Assembly: GCF_013391475.1 (NCBI RefSeq)
Contig: NZ_JACBAZ010000003.1
Span: 62,001-126,000 of the forward strand
Length of the DNA stretch: 64,000 nucleotides
Direction: 5' to 3'
From: Oceaniferula marina
Lineage (GTDB): Bacteria > Verrucomicrobiota > Verrucomicrobiia > Verrucomicrobiales > Akkermansiaceae
Every line of letters begins with the position of its first letter. The stretch's first letter is position 1. Both the position numbers and the translations under genes were made by a program. This document shows positions 52,259 to 63,399 of this stretch, piece by piece. The notes beneath the pieces are model-generated. The model was given only the letters and a program-made list of their open reading frames with translations, was not told the DNA's origin and did not search any database.

Positions 52259-53023
52259 ATGAGCAGCTACCGTATTCCAAGCATCGCCAACACCTGTTCC
52301 ATCTTCCAACTGCTGACATCCACCCGCAAGGCGATGACAGCCAGTGAAATTGCCAAGGAGCTGGAACTACCGCGCACCTCGGTATTCCGCATCCTGAAAA
52401 CGCTCGAAGAAGAAGGCATGGTTGTCGCCATGGGCAAAAACTACTCAGTCGGTCACCGCCTGATCAATCTCGGCCTGCAGATGATTTCCCATATCCCGGA
52501 ACGCCAACTCTGTGTCCCCGTACTGCAGGAACTGACCCACCGCACTCAGGAATCTTCTCACTTTGCGATTCTCTCCGGAACCCACGCCCTGTTCATCGAA
52601 GTCTGTGACAGCCCACATGCGCTCCGAGTGGCGCGCAGGACCGGTTCTCTCATTGATATCCATTGCTCTGCCTCGGGCAAGGTCCTGCTGGCCCACTCAT
52701 CACCCCAAGCCTGTGAACACCTGCTGAATCGGATCGAGTTCACCCCGCGAACGCCCAACACCCATAAAAGCAAGGAATCCCTGCTCCCGGAGCTCGAACA
52801 GGTCCGAAGCCAAGGTTTCGCTATCGATGATATCGAATATCACGATAACGTCCGCTGCATCAGCGTGCCGGCCTACAACTCGCTGGGGCAAGTCATTGGA
52901 GCCCTTGGGATTTCCTCCGCCGACTCCCGTTTCCCCAAATCCCGCATCCCCGAACTGGCCAAACAACTGAAAAAAGCTTCTCAGCAACTTTCCTCTCAGC
53001 TAGGGTACCAGGGCAAGGTCTAA
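52259..53023 (+). CDS. IclR-family transcription regulator
   Basis: 254 residues. An N-terminal winged HTH (AMTASEIAKELELPRTSVFR then ILKTLEEEGMV) is followed by the IclR effector-binding domain (residues ~75-250, FIEVCDSPHALRVARRTGS, then LIDIHCSASGKVLLA, and FAIDDIEYHDNVRCISVPAY). It probably controls a nearby carbon-source pathway; the gene to the left (SenB-like) is divergent and the one to the right is the alpha-2-macroglobulin. The effector is unknown. Confidence 0.92.
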   Translation: MSSYRIPSIANTCSIFQLLTSTRKAMTASEIAKELELPRTSVFRILKTLEEEGMVVAMGKNYSVGHRLINLGLQMISHIPERQLCVPVLQELTHRTQESSHFAILSGTHALFIEVCDSPHALRVARRTGSLIDIHCSASGKVLLAHSSPQACEHLLNRIEFTPRTPNTHKSKESLLPELEQVRSQGFAIDDIEYHDNVRCISVPAYNSLGQVIGALGISSADSRFPKSRIPELAKQLKKASQQLSSQLGYQGKV

Positions 53024-53068
53024 CATATAAATCAAACAAGGCGGTAGACCTCAATCAGACATTCGAAA

Positions 53069-53097
53069 AGGCGATCCCTCAGGGTCGTCTTTTTTCT
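53069..53097 (+). terminator. Probable terminator after the IclR gene
   Basis: AAAGGCGATCCC and GGGTCGTCTTT form a stem with a bulge, followed by TTT. Confidence 0.55.
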
Positions 53098-53235
53098 TAC
53101 CCCCATGTTTCATATGCCCCTTCCCCAGAACCGTAGAAGCACACCGGCTGACGGCTGTAACATTGTAGAAACTTCATCTTTTTTGCTAAGAAAAGCCCCC
53201 TTCATGTGTCATAAATAGAAACCACTCTATTCATC

Positions 53236-56200
53236 ATGACCATCCATATCACTGCCAGCCTGGCTATTCTCTTCGGTCTTTTGTGCTTGCCGACCCATGC
53301 GGTAACTCAGCATCAGGTCACACGAAACCAGGCCCAAAAGCTCCAAAAACAAGGAAACTACAAGGAAGCCTTGGCGATTTATCAAAAGCTCATCAAGCAA
53401 GCAGACAACCCGCATCCCGAGCAAGACCTTGAGCGTGCAGAGGTCTGTCTGGACAAACTTAAACGCATCGACGAGTTCGACCAGGTCCGTGAACAAGCGG
53501 TCTCCACCCACCCCAATGACCCGAGCTTACTACGTCTGGCAGCCGTCCGCTACCTCTATAACGCCCACGACGGCTCGATCATCGCAGGCGAGTTCAAACG
53601 CGGCCCCCATCGAGGTGACCACCTCTATGCCGACGCGACGGAAAGAGATCGCATCCGGGCACTTCAGTTGCTGCTCAGCTCAATCAAACAGGCAGACAAG
53701 CCCACTGGGGTCAGCTACCAGCGACTTGCGGAAGCATCCGCCTACAATCGAACCGGGCGGCGATCGTGGAAGCTTCAAGAGCTCAGCAATCTCGATCAAC
53801 TCCCCGACTACCGAACAGGTGACCGCTGGGGGTATGGTGGCCGTAACCCGGAGGGTGCACCCGTCCGTCCCGATGGAACCCCGCTTTTCTATTCCATCCC
53901 CGAATCCTGGCAGGCCGCCACCAACGATGGAGAACGCTGGCGCTGGGCACTCAACCAACAGATCCAGATCAACGCCGGACAAAAAGATATCGTCATCAAA
54001 CAATGGGCTGATTTCCTCCACAGCCAGTTTGGCGTCCAAACACTCGCTTCCTATTCATGGTTCCACCGAAGCAATGAAGAAAATGAACAGAAAGGCATTC
54101 TCCAAGTGCATACGCTCAAGGACGATGAAACCATCGCCAAACTTGCCAGTGGCGTAAAACGCTTCAAGCTGCCTGACGACCAAAATTTCATCAAGATCTA
54201 TCAAGACCTCAGCACACGCGACCCCTACACCGCTGACCACCTAGTTGGTATTTACCTAAACCGCCGCCAACACGACCGGGCAGCTCAATTGCTCATCGAT
54301 ACCTTGGAACGGTTCCCGAAAAACAACTCAAACAAAACCAGAAAAAAAAGGCTGCAGCACATCACCGGTGACTGGGGACGCTTCGACACCAGCTCTGGCT
54401 CATTCGCCGCAGGCAAAGAGGCCAAGCTCGACTATGTTTTCCGCAATGCGAAGTCCGTCACACTCACCGTTCGCCCCATTGACACCCGGAACATGGTGGA
54501 TAACCTGTGGAAGTACATCGAAGGCAACCCAAGCAAACTCAAATGGGACCTGATGAATTGGAGCAACCTCGGTGAACAGGTCGTCAATGACACCCGCAAA
54601 AAATACGTTGGCAAAGAGATCGCCCGTCGCAGTCATGACCTCACCCCCCGCCCCAAACACTGGGACACCCGCAAAAGCCTCAGCGTGCCCGTCAGCAAAC
54701 CCGGAGCGTATCTGGTCACAGCGAACCTTGATCAAGGGGTAAGCAGCCACACCGTCATCTGGATCGATTCCCAGGTCATCATCAGTAAAAGCCTAAAAAA
54801 CGGAACCCTTTACCTTGTCACCGATGCCGTCACCGGCAAGCCGGTTCCTTCAGCGACGCTTGAATTTTTCGGCTATCAACAAAAGTACCGCAAGGAACCC
54901 AGTCGATTTCGCAAGTATGACGTCCTCAGCCAGCGTTTCACTAAAACCACAGGCGATGATGGCTCCCTGATGCTGACCAAGACAGATCTTGGGACGAACT
55001 ACCAATGGATGGTTCGAGGCTCATCCGATCTGGGCACCTGCCTGCTCGGATTCTCGCGTTATCGACAGCACCACTACGGAGAAAGCACCCTCAAGGCGCT
55101 CAAGTCTTTTGGCATCACAGACCGACCAGTCTATCAACCGAAACAAACCGTCTTCGGTAAATTCTGGGTGAGAGAAGCTCGCTACGATCTCGGCGACCAA
55201 TCCACCTACGCCGGAACCAGTTTCACACTGCACATCCGTGACGCCGCCGGAAACGACCTCATCAAAGACCACAAGCTCGAAGCCGATACCTACGGTGGTG
55301 TTGAATACAAACTTGACCTCCCCGAAGAAGCCAAACTCGGCACTTACCGGGTCAGACTCACACACAATAAGAGGCACATCGGCTACCACAGCTTTCAGGT
55401 GGAAGAATACAAAAAACCGGAATACGAAGTCAGTATCGATGCCCCGACCGACCCCGTCATACTGGGAGAAACGTTCAAAGCAACGGTCAAGGCACGCTAC
55501 TACCATGGGGCCCCCGTCACTCACGCCAAGGTCAAGGTCAAGGTCACGCGCAACCGCCACAACGACCTCTGGTTCCCTGCCGGACGTTGGGACTGGCTCT
55601 ATGGCAACGGCTACGGCTGGTTCGATGTCGAACGTCCGTGGTTTCCAGGTTGGAAGTCCTGGGGCTGCTTCTGCCCCCGGCCATCCTGGTGGCACCGAGG
55701 TAGTGAAGCCCCGGAAATGATACTCGAGCAAGAGTTCGACATCGGAGCCGATGGCACGGTCAAGGTCGAGGTCGACACCACTCTGGCCAAAACCATGCAC
55801 AGTGACACCGACCACCGCTACAGCATCACTGCCGAGGTCGTGGATGCCTCACGACGCATGATTGTAGGATCAGGACAGGTTATCGCTGCCCGAAAACCCT
55901 ACCAAGTCAGCGTCTGGCTTGACCGCGGATACGCCCGCAGCGGTCAAGCTATCCAGGCAAACGTAGCCTGCCGAAGTGCCGATGGAAAAACAGTCAATAC
56001 CAAGGGCCAATTTGTTCTCTATCAAATCCACATCAAGAAAGAAAAAGTGGAAGAAAAGGAAATTCAACGTTGGCAAACAACCACCGAAGGCGAACGTAAC
56101 GGCCAGCTCAAGTTTCAAGTCCAACACGCTGGACAATTCCGTCTGGCGGCCATCATGAGAGATGACAAAGGAAGAGAGATCGAAGGCGCTATCCTATTCA

Positions 56201-59200
56201 CGGTCCGCGGAGACAAAGCAGCAAACGAAGCCGGCGGCCCCATTCCTTTCTCCGATATCGAACTGATCACAGATAAGCGCACCTACATCGATGGCGACAC
56301 GGTTCAATTACTGATCCAAACCAAACGACCAAACAGCACCGTGCTCCTCTCATTGCGCGGTGGGCAGTCCCATCGCTTTGTCAAAGTTCAGGGGCAAAGC
56401 AGCGTGGTCGAGATCCCCGTCACTAAAAAAGACATGCCCAATTTCTTTGTCGAAGCCGCCACCGTTTCCAATGCCAAGGTCCACACGGCCGTGCGCGAAA
56501 TCATCGTACCACCTGAAAAACGCATTCTCAAAGTCGAAGTCATCCCTAACGAATCACGTTACAAACCAAGGGCCAAAGGCAAAGTCAAAGTCCGCGTCAC
56601 CGATCAAGTGGGCGAGCCAGTCGAAGGATCACTCGCACTCACGATCTATGATAAGTCGATCGAGTATATCTCAGGAGGCAGTAATATCAGCGACATCAAA
56701 TCTCACTTCTGGAAATGGAAACGGCACTTCCGCGGAGGATTTCACGACTCGCTCTCTCACTACGAACCGAACGTGCTGAAACGAAGAACCGAATCCATGC
56801 GCAACCTTGGCGTCTTTGGCCACTCACTCGCGGATGCCGAATTCGGATACTCCAATAGTGCCGGAAGCGGGGGGGGTGGATTCGGGCGCGTCATGAGGAA
56901 AAACAATAGCCTGCGTTCTGGAGCAATGCCCCTAGCAGCCCCCGCGCCAGCTGTGGCCATGGAGGCGTCCGCCGACATGGCCTCTGACGACTCCTTTAGT
57001 GGTAGCGGGGCAAGCGACGGAGGCGCTGCCGATGCCCCCGCCGTTATGATCCGCAAGGATTTTGCCGATCTGGTCAAGTGGATAGGCGCCGTCGAGACCG
57101 ATGCCCAGGGGGTCGCCGAAATTCCGGTCACCTTCCCTGACAACCTGACCACTTGGAAAATCAAAACCTGGGCCATGAGCCACGGCACACGCGTTGGCGA
57201 AGGGACTGCTGAAGTGATCACCAGCAAGGACCTGATCATCCGCTTGCAAGCACCCCGGTTTTTTGTCGAAAAAGATGAAGTCGTGCTCAGCGCTGTGGTC
57301 CACAACGATTTGAAAACCGACCAACAAGCCACGGTCTCACTCGAGTTGGAGGGAGATACCATCCGAAGCGACTCGCCACTGACTCAAAAACAAACCATCA
57401 AAGCCGGTGACGAAGCCAGGATCGACTGGCGTTGCCAGGTGCTCAACGAAGGAGAGGCCGTGGTGCGAATGAAGGTCATCACCCCTGACGACTCCGACGC
57501 CATGGAGATGCGCTTTCCGGTCTACGTGCACGGCATTCTCAAACAGTCAGCCTGGAGCCGTGTGATCGCCCCCGAAGAAAGCAAGACCAAGATCACGATC
57601 GAAGTCCCTGCCGAGCGACGTCCAGATCAGAGCCGACTCGAAATCCGCTACTCACCGACGATTGCCGGAAGTATCGTGGACGCCCTCCCCTACCTCGCAG
57701 ACTACCCCTACGGCTGCACCGAACAAACATTGAACCGCTTTGTGCCCACCGTGATCACTCAAAAACTGATCCGTGAAATGGGGATCAATCTCGAAGACGT
57801 CAAAAACAAACGTGCCAACCTCAATCCGCAGGAAATCGGAGATGACAAAACCCGCATGGCCCAGTGGAAACGCTGGCAACGCAACCCCGTGTTCGATGCT
57901 CAGGAAGTGGCCAAGATGACCCGACAAGGTGTCGATCAACTCGGTAAAATGCAGCTCGGCAACGGTGGCTGGGGGTGGTTTTCGGGATACGGAGAACGCG
58001 CCTACCCTCATACTACGGCGGTCGTGGTGCATGGCCTGCTTATCGCCAAACAAAACGATGCCAAGATCCCGGAACGTATGCTCAACGACGGCATCCAGTG
58101 GCTCCAACAATACGAAGCCACCCAAAGCGAACACATCCGGATGTGGAAAAAGCGGAAGAAACACACCAAACAATACGCCGATGCTCGCGATGCTCTGGTC
58201 CGAATGGTGCTTGCCGAAGCTGGCCACGCCAACAAAGAGATGCTGGGCTATCTCTTCCGCGATAAAAATCATCTCTCGGTTTATGCCAAGTCGCTCGCGG
58301 GTATGGCTTGCCATCTCGCCAAAGATGAAGCCAAACGAGACGCCCTGATCCGTAACATCATGCAATTTCTCGTCTACGACGAAGAAAACCAATCGGCCCA
58401 CCTCAAACTCGGCAACGAAGGCTACTGGTGGTTCTGGTATGGATCAGAAATTGAGGCCCACGCCTGGTTCCTGAAACTACTCTCTGCCACCCAAGCCAAA
58501 AGCAAAGAAGCTCGAGGGCTGGTGAAGTATCTGATCAACAACCGTAAACATGCCACCTACTGGAAATCCACCCGGGACACCGCCTACTGCATCGAGGCCA
58601 TCGCCGACTACATGCGGGCCAGTGGAGAAAACCATCCCGAGGCCGAAATCACCGTCAGTCTCGATGGCAAAAAGATCAAAACCGTTTCGATCAACAAAGA
58701 AAACCTCTTCAGTTATGACAACAAGGTGGTGATCAACGGTGATGCCCTCAGCGCCGGCACACACCTGGTCGAAGTCAGCCGGAAGGGGCCGGACAATCAA
58801 ACCGGTCCACTCTACACCAACGCCTACCTCACGGTGTTCACCAAAGAGGACAACATCAAAAAAACCGGACTCGAAGTCAAGGTCGATCGCGCTTACTACA
58901 AACTGGAACGCATCGACGCGAGTGAAACCACCGCCGGAACCGAGGGTCAGGTCGTGGAACACAAAATCGAAAAATACAAACGAATCCCACTGAAGTCCGA
59001 AGATGTGTTAGTCAGCGGCGATCTCGTCGAGGTCGAGCTGCACATCCACAGTAAAAACGACTACGAATACCTGATGTTTAACGATTGGAAGCCGGCCGGT
59101 CTGGAAGCCGTCGAGATGCGCAGTGGTTACACGAACAACGGCATGGGAGCCTACATGGAAATGCATCATGAAAAGACCTCCTTTTTCGTCCGCCGACTAC

Positions 59201-59346
59201 CACGCGGAGAACACAGCCTGAGCTACCGCCTTCGCGCCGAGATCCCAGGCCGCTTCAGCGCCCTGCCCACTCAGGCCGAAGCCATGTATGCCCCCGAACT
59301 CAAAGCCAACTCGGATGAGATCAAAATCCAGGTGAAAGATCGGTAA
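53236..59346 (+). CDS. Bacterial alpha-2-macroglobulin, thioester type, 2036 residues
   Basis: The signal peptide (HITASLAILFGLLCLPTHA) is followed by a TPR-like start (QKLQKQGNYKEALAIYQKLI). Macroglobulin domains follow to about residue 1300. A low-complexity bait-like region (GSGGGGFG, PLAAPAPAVAMEASADMASD) lies near 1210-1265, then the A2M core (WIGAVETDAQGVAEIPVTFP) and the thioester motif YGCTEQ (Cys1494, Gln1497). A helical toroid-type domain and a receptor-like C-terminus complete it. It traps proteases that cleave the bait region. No penicillin-binding protein gene (PBP1c), the usual partner, is beside it. Neighbours: an IclR regulator and a radical SAM gene. Confidence 0.88.
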   Translation: MTIHITASLAILFGLLCLPTHAVTQHQVTRNQAQKLQKQGNYKEALAIYQKLIKQADNPHPEQDLERAEVCLDKLKRIDEFDQVREQAVSTHPNDPSLLRLAAVRYLYNAHDGSIIAGEFKRGPHRGDHLYADATERDRIRALQLLLSSIKQADKPTGVSYQRLAEASAYNRTGRRSWKLQELSNLDQLPDYRTGDRWGYGGRNPEGAPVRPDGTPLFYSIPESWQAATNDGERWRWALNQQIQINAGQKDIVIKQWADFLHSQFGVQTLASYSWFHRSNEENEQKGILQVHTLKDDETIAKLASGVKRFKLPDDQNFIKIYQDLSTRDPYTADHLVGIYLNRRQHDRAAQLLIDTLERFPKNNSNKTRKKRLQHITGDWGRFDTSSGSFAAGKEAKLDYVFRNAKSVTLTVRPIDTRNMVDNLWKYIEGNPSKLKWDLMNWSNLGEQVVNDTRKKYVGKEIARRSHDLTPRPKHWDTRKSLSVPVSKPGAYLVTANLDQGVSSHTVIWIDSQVIISKSLKNGTLYLVTDAVTGKPVPSATLEFFGYQQKYRKEPSRFRKYDVLSQRFTKTTGDDGSLMLTKTDLGTNYQWMVRGSSDLGTCLLGFSRYRQHHYGESTLKALKSFGITDRPVYQPKQTVFGKFWVREARYDLGDQSTYAGTSFTLHIRDAAGNDLIKDHKLEADTYGGVEYKLDLPEEAKLGTYRVRLTHNKRHIGYHSFQVEEYKKPEYEVSIDAPTDPVILGETFKATVKARYYHGAPVTHAKVKVKVTRNRHNDLWFPAGRWDWLYGNGYGWFDVERPWFPGWKSWGCFCPRPSWWHRGSEAPEMILEQEFDIGADGTVKVEVDTTLAKTMHSDTDHRYSITAEVVDASRRMIVGSGQVIAARKPYQVSVWLDRGYARSGQAIQANVACRSADGKTVNTKGQFVLYQIHIKKEKVEEKEIQRWQTTTEGERNGQLKFQVQHAGQFRLAAIMRDDKGREIEGAILFTVRGDKAANEAGGPIPFSDIELITDKRTYIDGDTVQLLIQTKRPNSTVLLSLRGGQSHRFVKVQGQSSVVEIPVTKKDMPNFFVEAATVSNAKVHTAVREIIVPPEKRILKVEVIPNESRYKPRAKGKVKVRVTDQVGEPVEGSLALTIYDKSIEYISGGSNISDIKSHFWKWKRHFRGGFHDSLSHYEPNVLKRRTESMRNLGVFGHSLADAEFGYSNSAGSGGGGFGRVMRKNNSLRSGAMPLAAPAPAVAMEASADMASDDSFSGSGASDGGAADAPAVMIRKDFADLVKWIGAVETDAQGVAEIPVTFPDNLTTWKIKTWAMSHGTRVGEGTAEVITSKDLIIRLQAPRFFVEKDEVVLSAVVHNDLKTDQQATVSLELEGDTIRSDSPLTQKQTIKAGDEARIDWRCQVLNEGEAVVRMKVITPDDSDAMEMRFPVYVHGILKQSAWSRVIAPEESKTKITIEVPAERRPDQSRLEIRYSPTIAGSIVDALPYLADYPYGCTEQTLNRFVPTVITQKLIREMGINLEDVKNKRANLNPQEIGDDKTRMAQWKRWQRNPVFDAQEVAKMTRQGVDQLGKMQLGNGGWGWFSGYGERAYPHTTAVVVHGLLIAKQNDAKIPERMLNDGIQWLQQYEATQSEHIRMWKKRKKHTKQYADARDALVRMVLAEAGHANKEMLGYLFRDKNHLSVYAKSLAGMACHLAKDEAKRDALIRNIMQFLVYDEENQSAHLKLGNEGYWWFWYGSEIEAHAWFLKLLSATQAKSKEARGLVKYLINNRKHATYWKSTRDTAYCIEAIADYMRASGENHPEAEITVSLDGKKIKTVSINKENLFSYDNKVVINGDALSAGTHLVEVSRKGPDNQTGPLYTNAYLTVFTKEDNIKKTGLEVKVDRAYYKLERIDASETTAGTEGQVVEHKIEKYKRIPLKSEDVLVSGDLVEVELHIHSKNDYEYLMFNDWKPAGLEAVEMRSGYTNNGMGAYMEMHHEKTSFFVRRLPRGEHSLSYRLRAEIPGRFSALPTQAEAMYAPELKANSDEIKIQVKDR

Positions 59347-59529
59347 GCTCCTTTCATCGAAAACCAGAAAACAACAAGATTAGCCCGAGAAAACCAAAAC
59401 GATTGACTCATCCTTGTAAGCCGTTGGTAAATCATTTTGATCTACCGCAAAGGGAGTGAAAATTCATCTAATTTTCACAAGCACCTCATTCCTTCTTCAC
59501 ACTCGGCTGACACCTTATCGGGCAGAACT

Positions 59530-60945
59530 ATGAAATTTAAATTCATCCTTCCTTCGCTGACCGAAGCCGAAAGCCCTTTTTGGCGCCCCATCAAATACTC
59601 GCTCTTTCCTCCGCTTGGTCTCGCCACGCTGGCGAGCTATCTCCCCCCTGAGTACGAAGCTGAAATCATCGACCAGCACGTGCAAGCACTCAGTCTGGAC
59701 GACCGCCCGGATGTCGTTGCCATCCAAGTCTATATCACCAATGCCTACCGCGCTTATCAAATTGCCGATCACTACCGCAATAAAGGATGTTATGTCATCC
59801 TTGGCGGACTGCATGTCACCTCACTTCCTGACGAGGCACAACAGCATGCGGATACCATCATTCTCGGCCCTGCTGAGGAGGCATTCCCCCGGTTTTTAGA
59901 AGACCTGAAAAACAACCAGCCACGTGAAAGGTATTTTTCAAACAAGAGAACTCTGAACAACACACCACCTACCCGCCGTGAACTCATCGATAGAAAGCGT
60001 TACCTCGTACCCAACTCCATCGTTGTTACCCGCGGCTGCCCCCATCACTGCGACTTCTGCTACAAAGACGCTTTTTATCGTGGCGGAAAATCATTTTATA
60101 CCCAACAACTCGACGATGCACTGCAGGAAATCGAACGCCTCCCCGGCAGACATCTCTATTTTCTCGACGACCACCTACTGGGCAACAAACGATTTGCCAG
60201 AGACCTCTTCAACAACATGAAGGGGATGAACCGGATCTTTCAGGGCGCCGCCACCGTCAACTCTATCCTCGACGGCGATCTGATTGATCTCGCCGCAGAA
60301 GCCGGATTACGCAGTGTCTTTGTCGGCTTTGAAAGCCTCAACCCTAACAACCTAAAACAAAGCAATAAAAAGCAAAATCTGGGGAGGGACTACAAGCGAC
60401 TCACGAACAGACTGCATGATCTGGGCATCATGATCAACGGCAGCTTTGTCTTCGGACTGGATGACGACGACCCCAACGTGTTTCAACACACGGTTGACTG
60501 GGCTATCGAAGCGGGTATCACCACATCCACCTTTCACATTGCAACCCCGTACCCAGGCACCGCATTTTACCAAAAAATGGAACAGTCCAAGCGCATGCTG
60601 ACCCATAACTGGGATTTATTCGACACCCGGCATGCAACCTACCAGCCCATGAAAATGAGCTGCCCACAACTCGAACAAGGGTACCGCCAATCTTACCGTG
60701 AGTTTTACCGGTGGAGTGCCATCACCAGAGCCAGCCTCTTCCACGGATCAGCAAAACATCAACTTAAACATTTCTTCTACACCAGCGGATGGAAAAAATT
60801 TGAGCCACTCTGGAACCTTGCCATCCAAATGAAAAAATTAAACCTCATGACTCCACTGTTAGAAACAGTTCTCGCCAAAGTTACCCCGCGGCAAGCACCA
60901 GCGTCAACCCGTCCGATAACCATAACAAGCCCCTCTACCCCGTAA
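59530..60945 (+). CDS. B12-binding radical SAM protein
   Basis: 471 residues from MKFKFILPSLTEAES at 59530; an upstream frame from 59437 lacks similarity. The N-terminal B12-binding domain (~1-130) reads FPPLGLATLASYLP, EIIDQHVQAL and VILGGLHVTSLPDEA. The radical SAM cluster motif is VVTRGCPHHCDFCYKD (Cys170, Cys174, Cys177), followed by FLDDHLLGN, FVGFESLN and GSFVFGLDDDD. This architecture (as in BchE- and P-methyltransferase-like enzymes) does methylations or cyclisations; the substrate is unknown. No neighbouring pathway genes explain it. Confidence 0.9.
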   Translation: MKFKFILPSLTEAESPFWRPIKYSLFPPLGLATLASYLPPEYEAEIIDQHVQALSLDDRPDVVAIQVYITNAYRAYQIADHYRNKGCYVILGGLHVTSLPDEAQQHADTIILGPAEEAFPRFLEDLKNNQPRERYFSNKRTLNNTPPTRRELIDRKRYLVPNSIVVTRGCPHHCDFCYKDAFYRGGKSFYTQQLDDALQEIERLPGRHLYFLDDHLLGNKRFARDLFNNMKGMNRIFQGAATVNSILDGDLIDLAAEAGLRSVFVGFESLNPNNLKQSNKKQNLGRDYKRLTNRLHDLGIMINGSFVFGLDDDDPNVFQHTVDWAIEAGITTSTFHIATPYPGTAFYQKMEQSKRMLTHNWDLFDTRHATYQPMKMSCPQLEQGYRQSYREFYRWSAITRASLFHGSAKHQLKHFFYTSGWKKFEPLWNLAIQMKKLNLMTPLLETVLAKVTPRQAPASTRPITITSPSTP

Positions 60946-61309
60946 ACCCTGACATGGCATCACCCAAGCCATTTCGAACGAGGGCTGGATTCAAAGAGTT
61001 ATCCCCTTCTCCCAGTTCAATGGTATGACTTATACCATCCTCCCAGTTAAATTGGCAGAATGGTTTGAGTTTAAGATGATGAGTCAGTCAGCAAGCTGAA
61101 TGGCAAGGGGGCACTGAATCTTTTAGATTTTACCGTTGTTGCGCGTCGGTTGCATAGCCCGCTATGCGCCTTCATTGCGCCTAGTTAAAATCGAAAACCT
61201 TCAGTGCCATTCAGCCAATTTAACTGATCAAATGGCATTATGGCTATTTCTGTCATTCCCAATCTATCTACACAATGCAAAGGTCAGTTAGGAATAATAC
61301 CAATGAGGA
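60946..61309. other. Intergenic region with MITE-like nested inverted repeat
   Basis: No gene is seen in about 360 bp. The stretch is dominated by the inverted-repeat structure at 61044-61226 and a small hairpin, TGGTAT/ATACCA (~61021-61037). Confidence 0.6.
61044..61226. repeat. Nested inverted-repeat element (MITE- or REP-like), 183 bp
   Basis: Outer arms CAGTTAAATTGGC (61044-61056) and GCCAATTTAACTG (61214-61226) are perfect 13-bp inverted repeats. Inside, GGCACTGAA (61110-61118) pairs with TTCAGTGCC (61200-61208) and is extended by TTTTAGATTTTA / TAAAATCGAAAA. A small hairpin GCATAGC-CC-GCTATGC (61152-61167) is at the tip. There is no ORF. Confidence 0.65.
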
Positions 61310-61346
61310 AAAACCCTCAAGGGCCGTGAAGCACCTTGAGGGTTTT
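61310..61346 (-). terminator. Terminator of the atp operon
   Basis: AAAACCCTCAAGG and CCTTGAGGGTTTT form a perfect 13-bp stem with an 11-nt loop, 27 bp downstream of the atpC stop on the minus strand. Confidence 0.88.
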
Positions 61347-61372
61347 GAAATCGATCGGGTTGGATGAATCTC

Positions 61373-61789
61373 CTACTGAAGCCCTTTGTATTTGCCCTTG
61401 AGTTTGAGCTGGGCGAAGGACTTGGCCAGAGCGGCTTCGAGCATGGCGACTTCCTCGAGGTCGTGGTCGTGGTCGAGTTGGTCGAGCTGCTGCTGGGCCC
61501 GCTCAATCGCAGCCTCGGTGGCGGCTTCATCAATCTCAGCCTCACCTGCTGCCATGTCGGTCAGAACCAGCACCCGCTCCTGAGTGACTTCGGCAAAACC
61601 GGTTCCGACGGCAAGCGCCTCGGTTTTACCGTCCACCGTGTAACGCAGTTCGCCAGGAACCAGTGAGGTCACCAGTGCGGCGTGCATTTCGAGCACACCC
61701 ATCTCCCCTTCGGATCCGGGCAGATAGACATCATGGACCGGACCGGAGTAGATTTTTTTCTCGGGTGTGACGATTTCGAGTTGGAGCAT
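61373..61789 (-). CDS. atpC: F1 ATP synthase epsilon subunit
   Basis: 138 residues. An N-terminal beta-sandwich (LQLEIVTPEKKIYSG, YLPGSEGEMGVLEMHAALVT) and a C-terminal two-helix region (IERAQQQLDQLDHDHDLEEV) match epsilon. It is the last gene of the operon on this strand, part of the central stalk and an inhibitor of ATP hydrolysis. Confidence 0.95.
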   Translation of the reverse strand: MLQLEIVTPEKKIYSGPVHDVYLPGSEGEMGVLEMHAALVTSLVPGELRYTVDGKTEALAVGTGFAEVTQERVLVLTDMAAGEAEIDEAATEAAIERAQQQLDQLDHDHDLEEVAMLEAALAKSFAQLKLKGKYKGLQ

Positions 61790-61897
61790 GGTCTTTAAAG
61801 TTTGTTCGTTAGAAGTGTTCAGTATTCAGAATCAAATGACATTCAGTGCCCGGCTGGTTTTCTGATTCCTGCCAACTGGGCACGAGCCATCTTCACC

Positions 61898-63349
<1,452 letters not shown>

Positions 63350-63399
63350 TTAAAAAATGATAGATAAAAATGGGTGAAATAATGGGCTTGGTTCAGCGA

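Noticed and set aside
57652-58401. Long minus-strand frame inside the macroglobulin gene
   Set aside because: A shadow frame produced by codon bias in the opposite strand; the macroglobulin frame contains the thioester motif.
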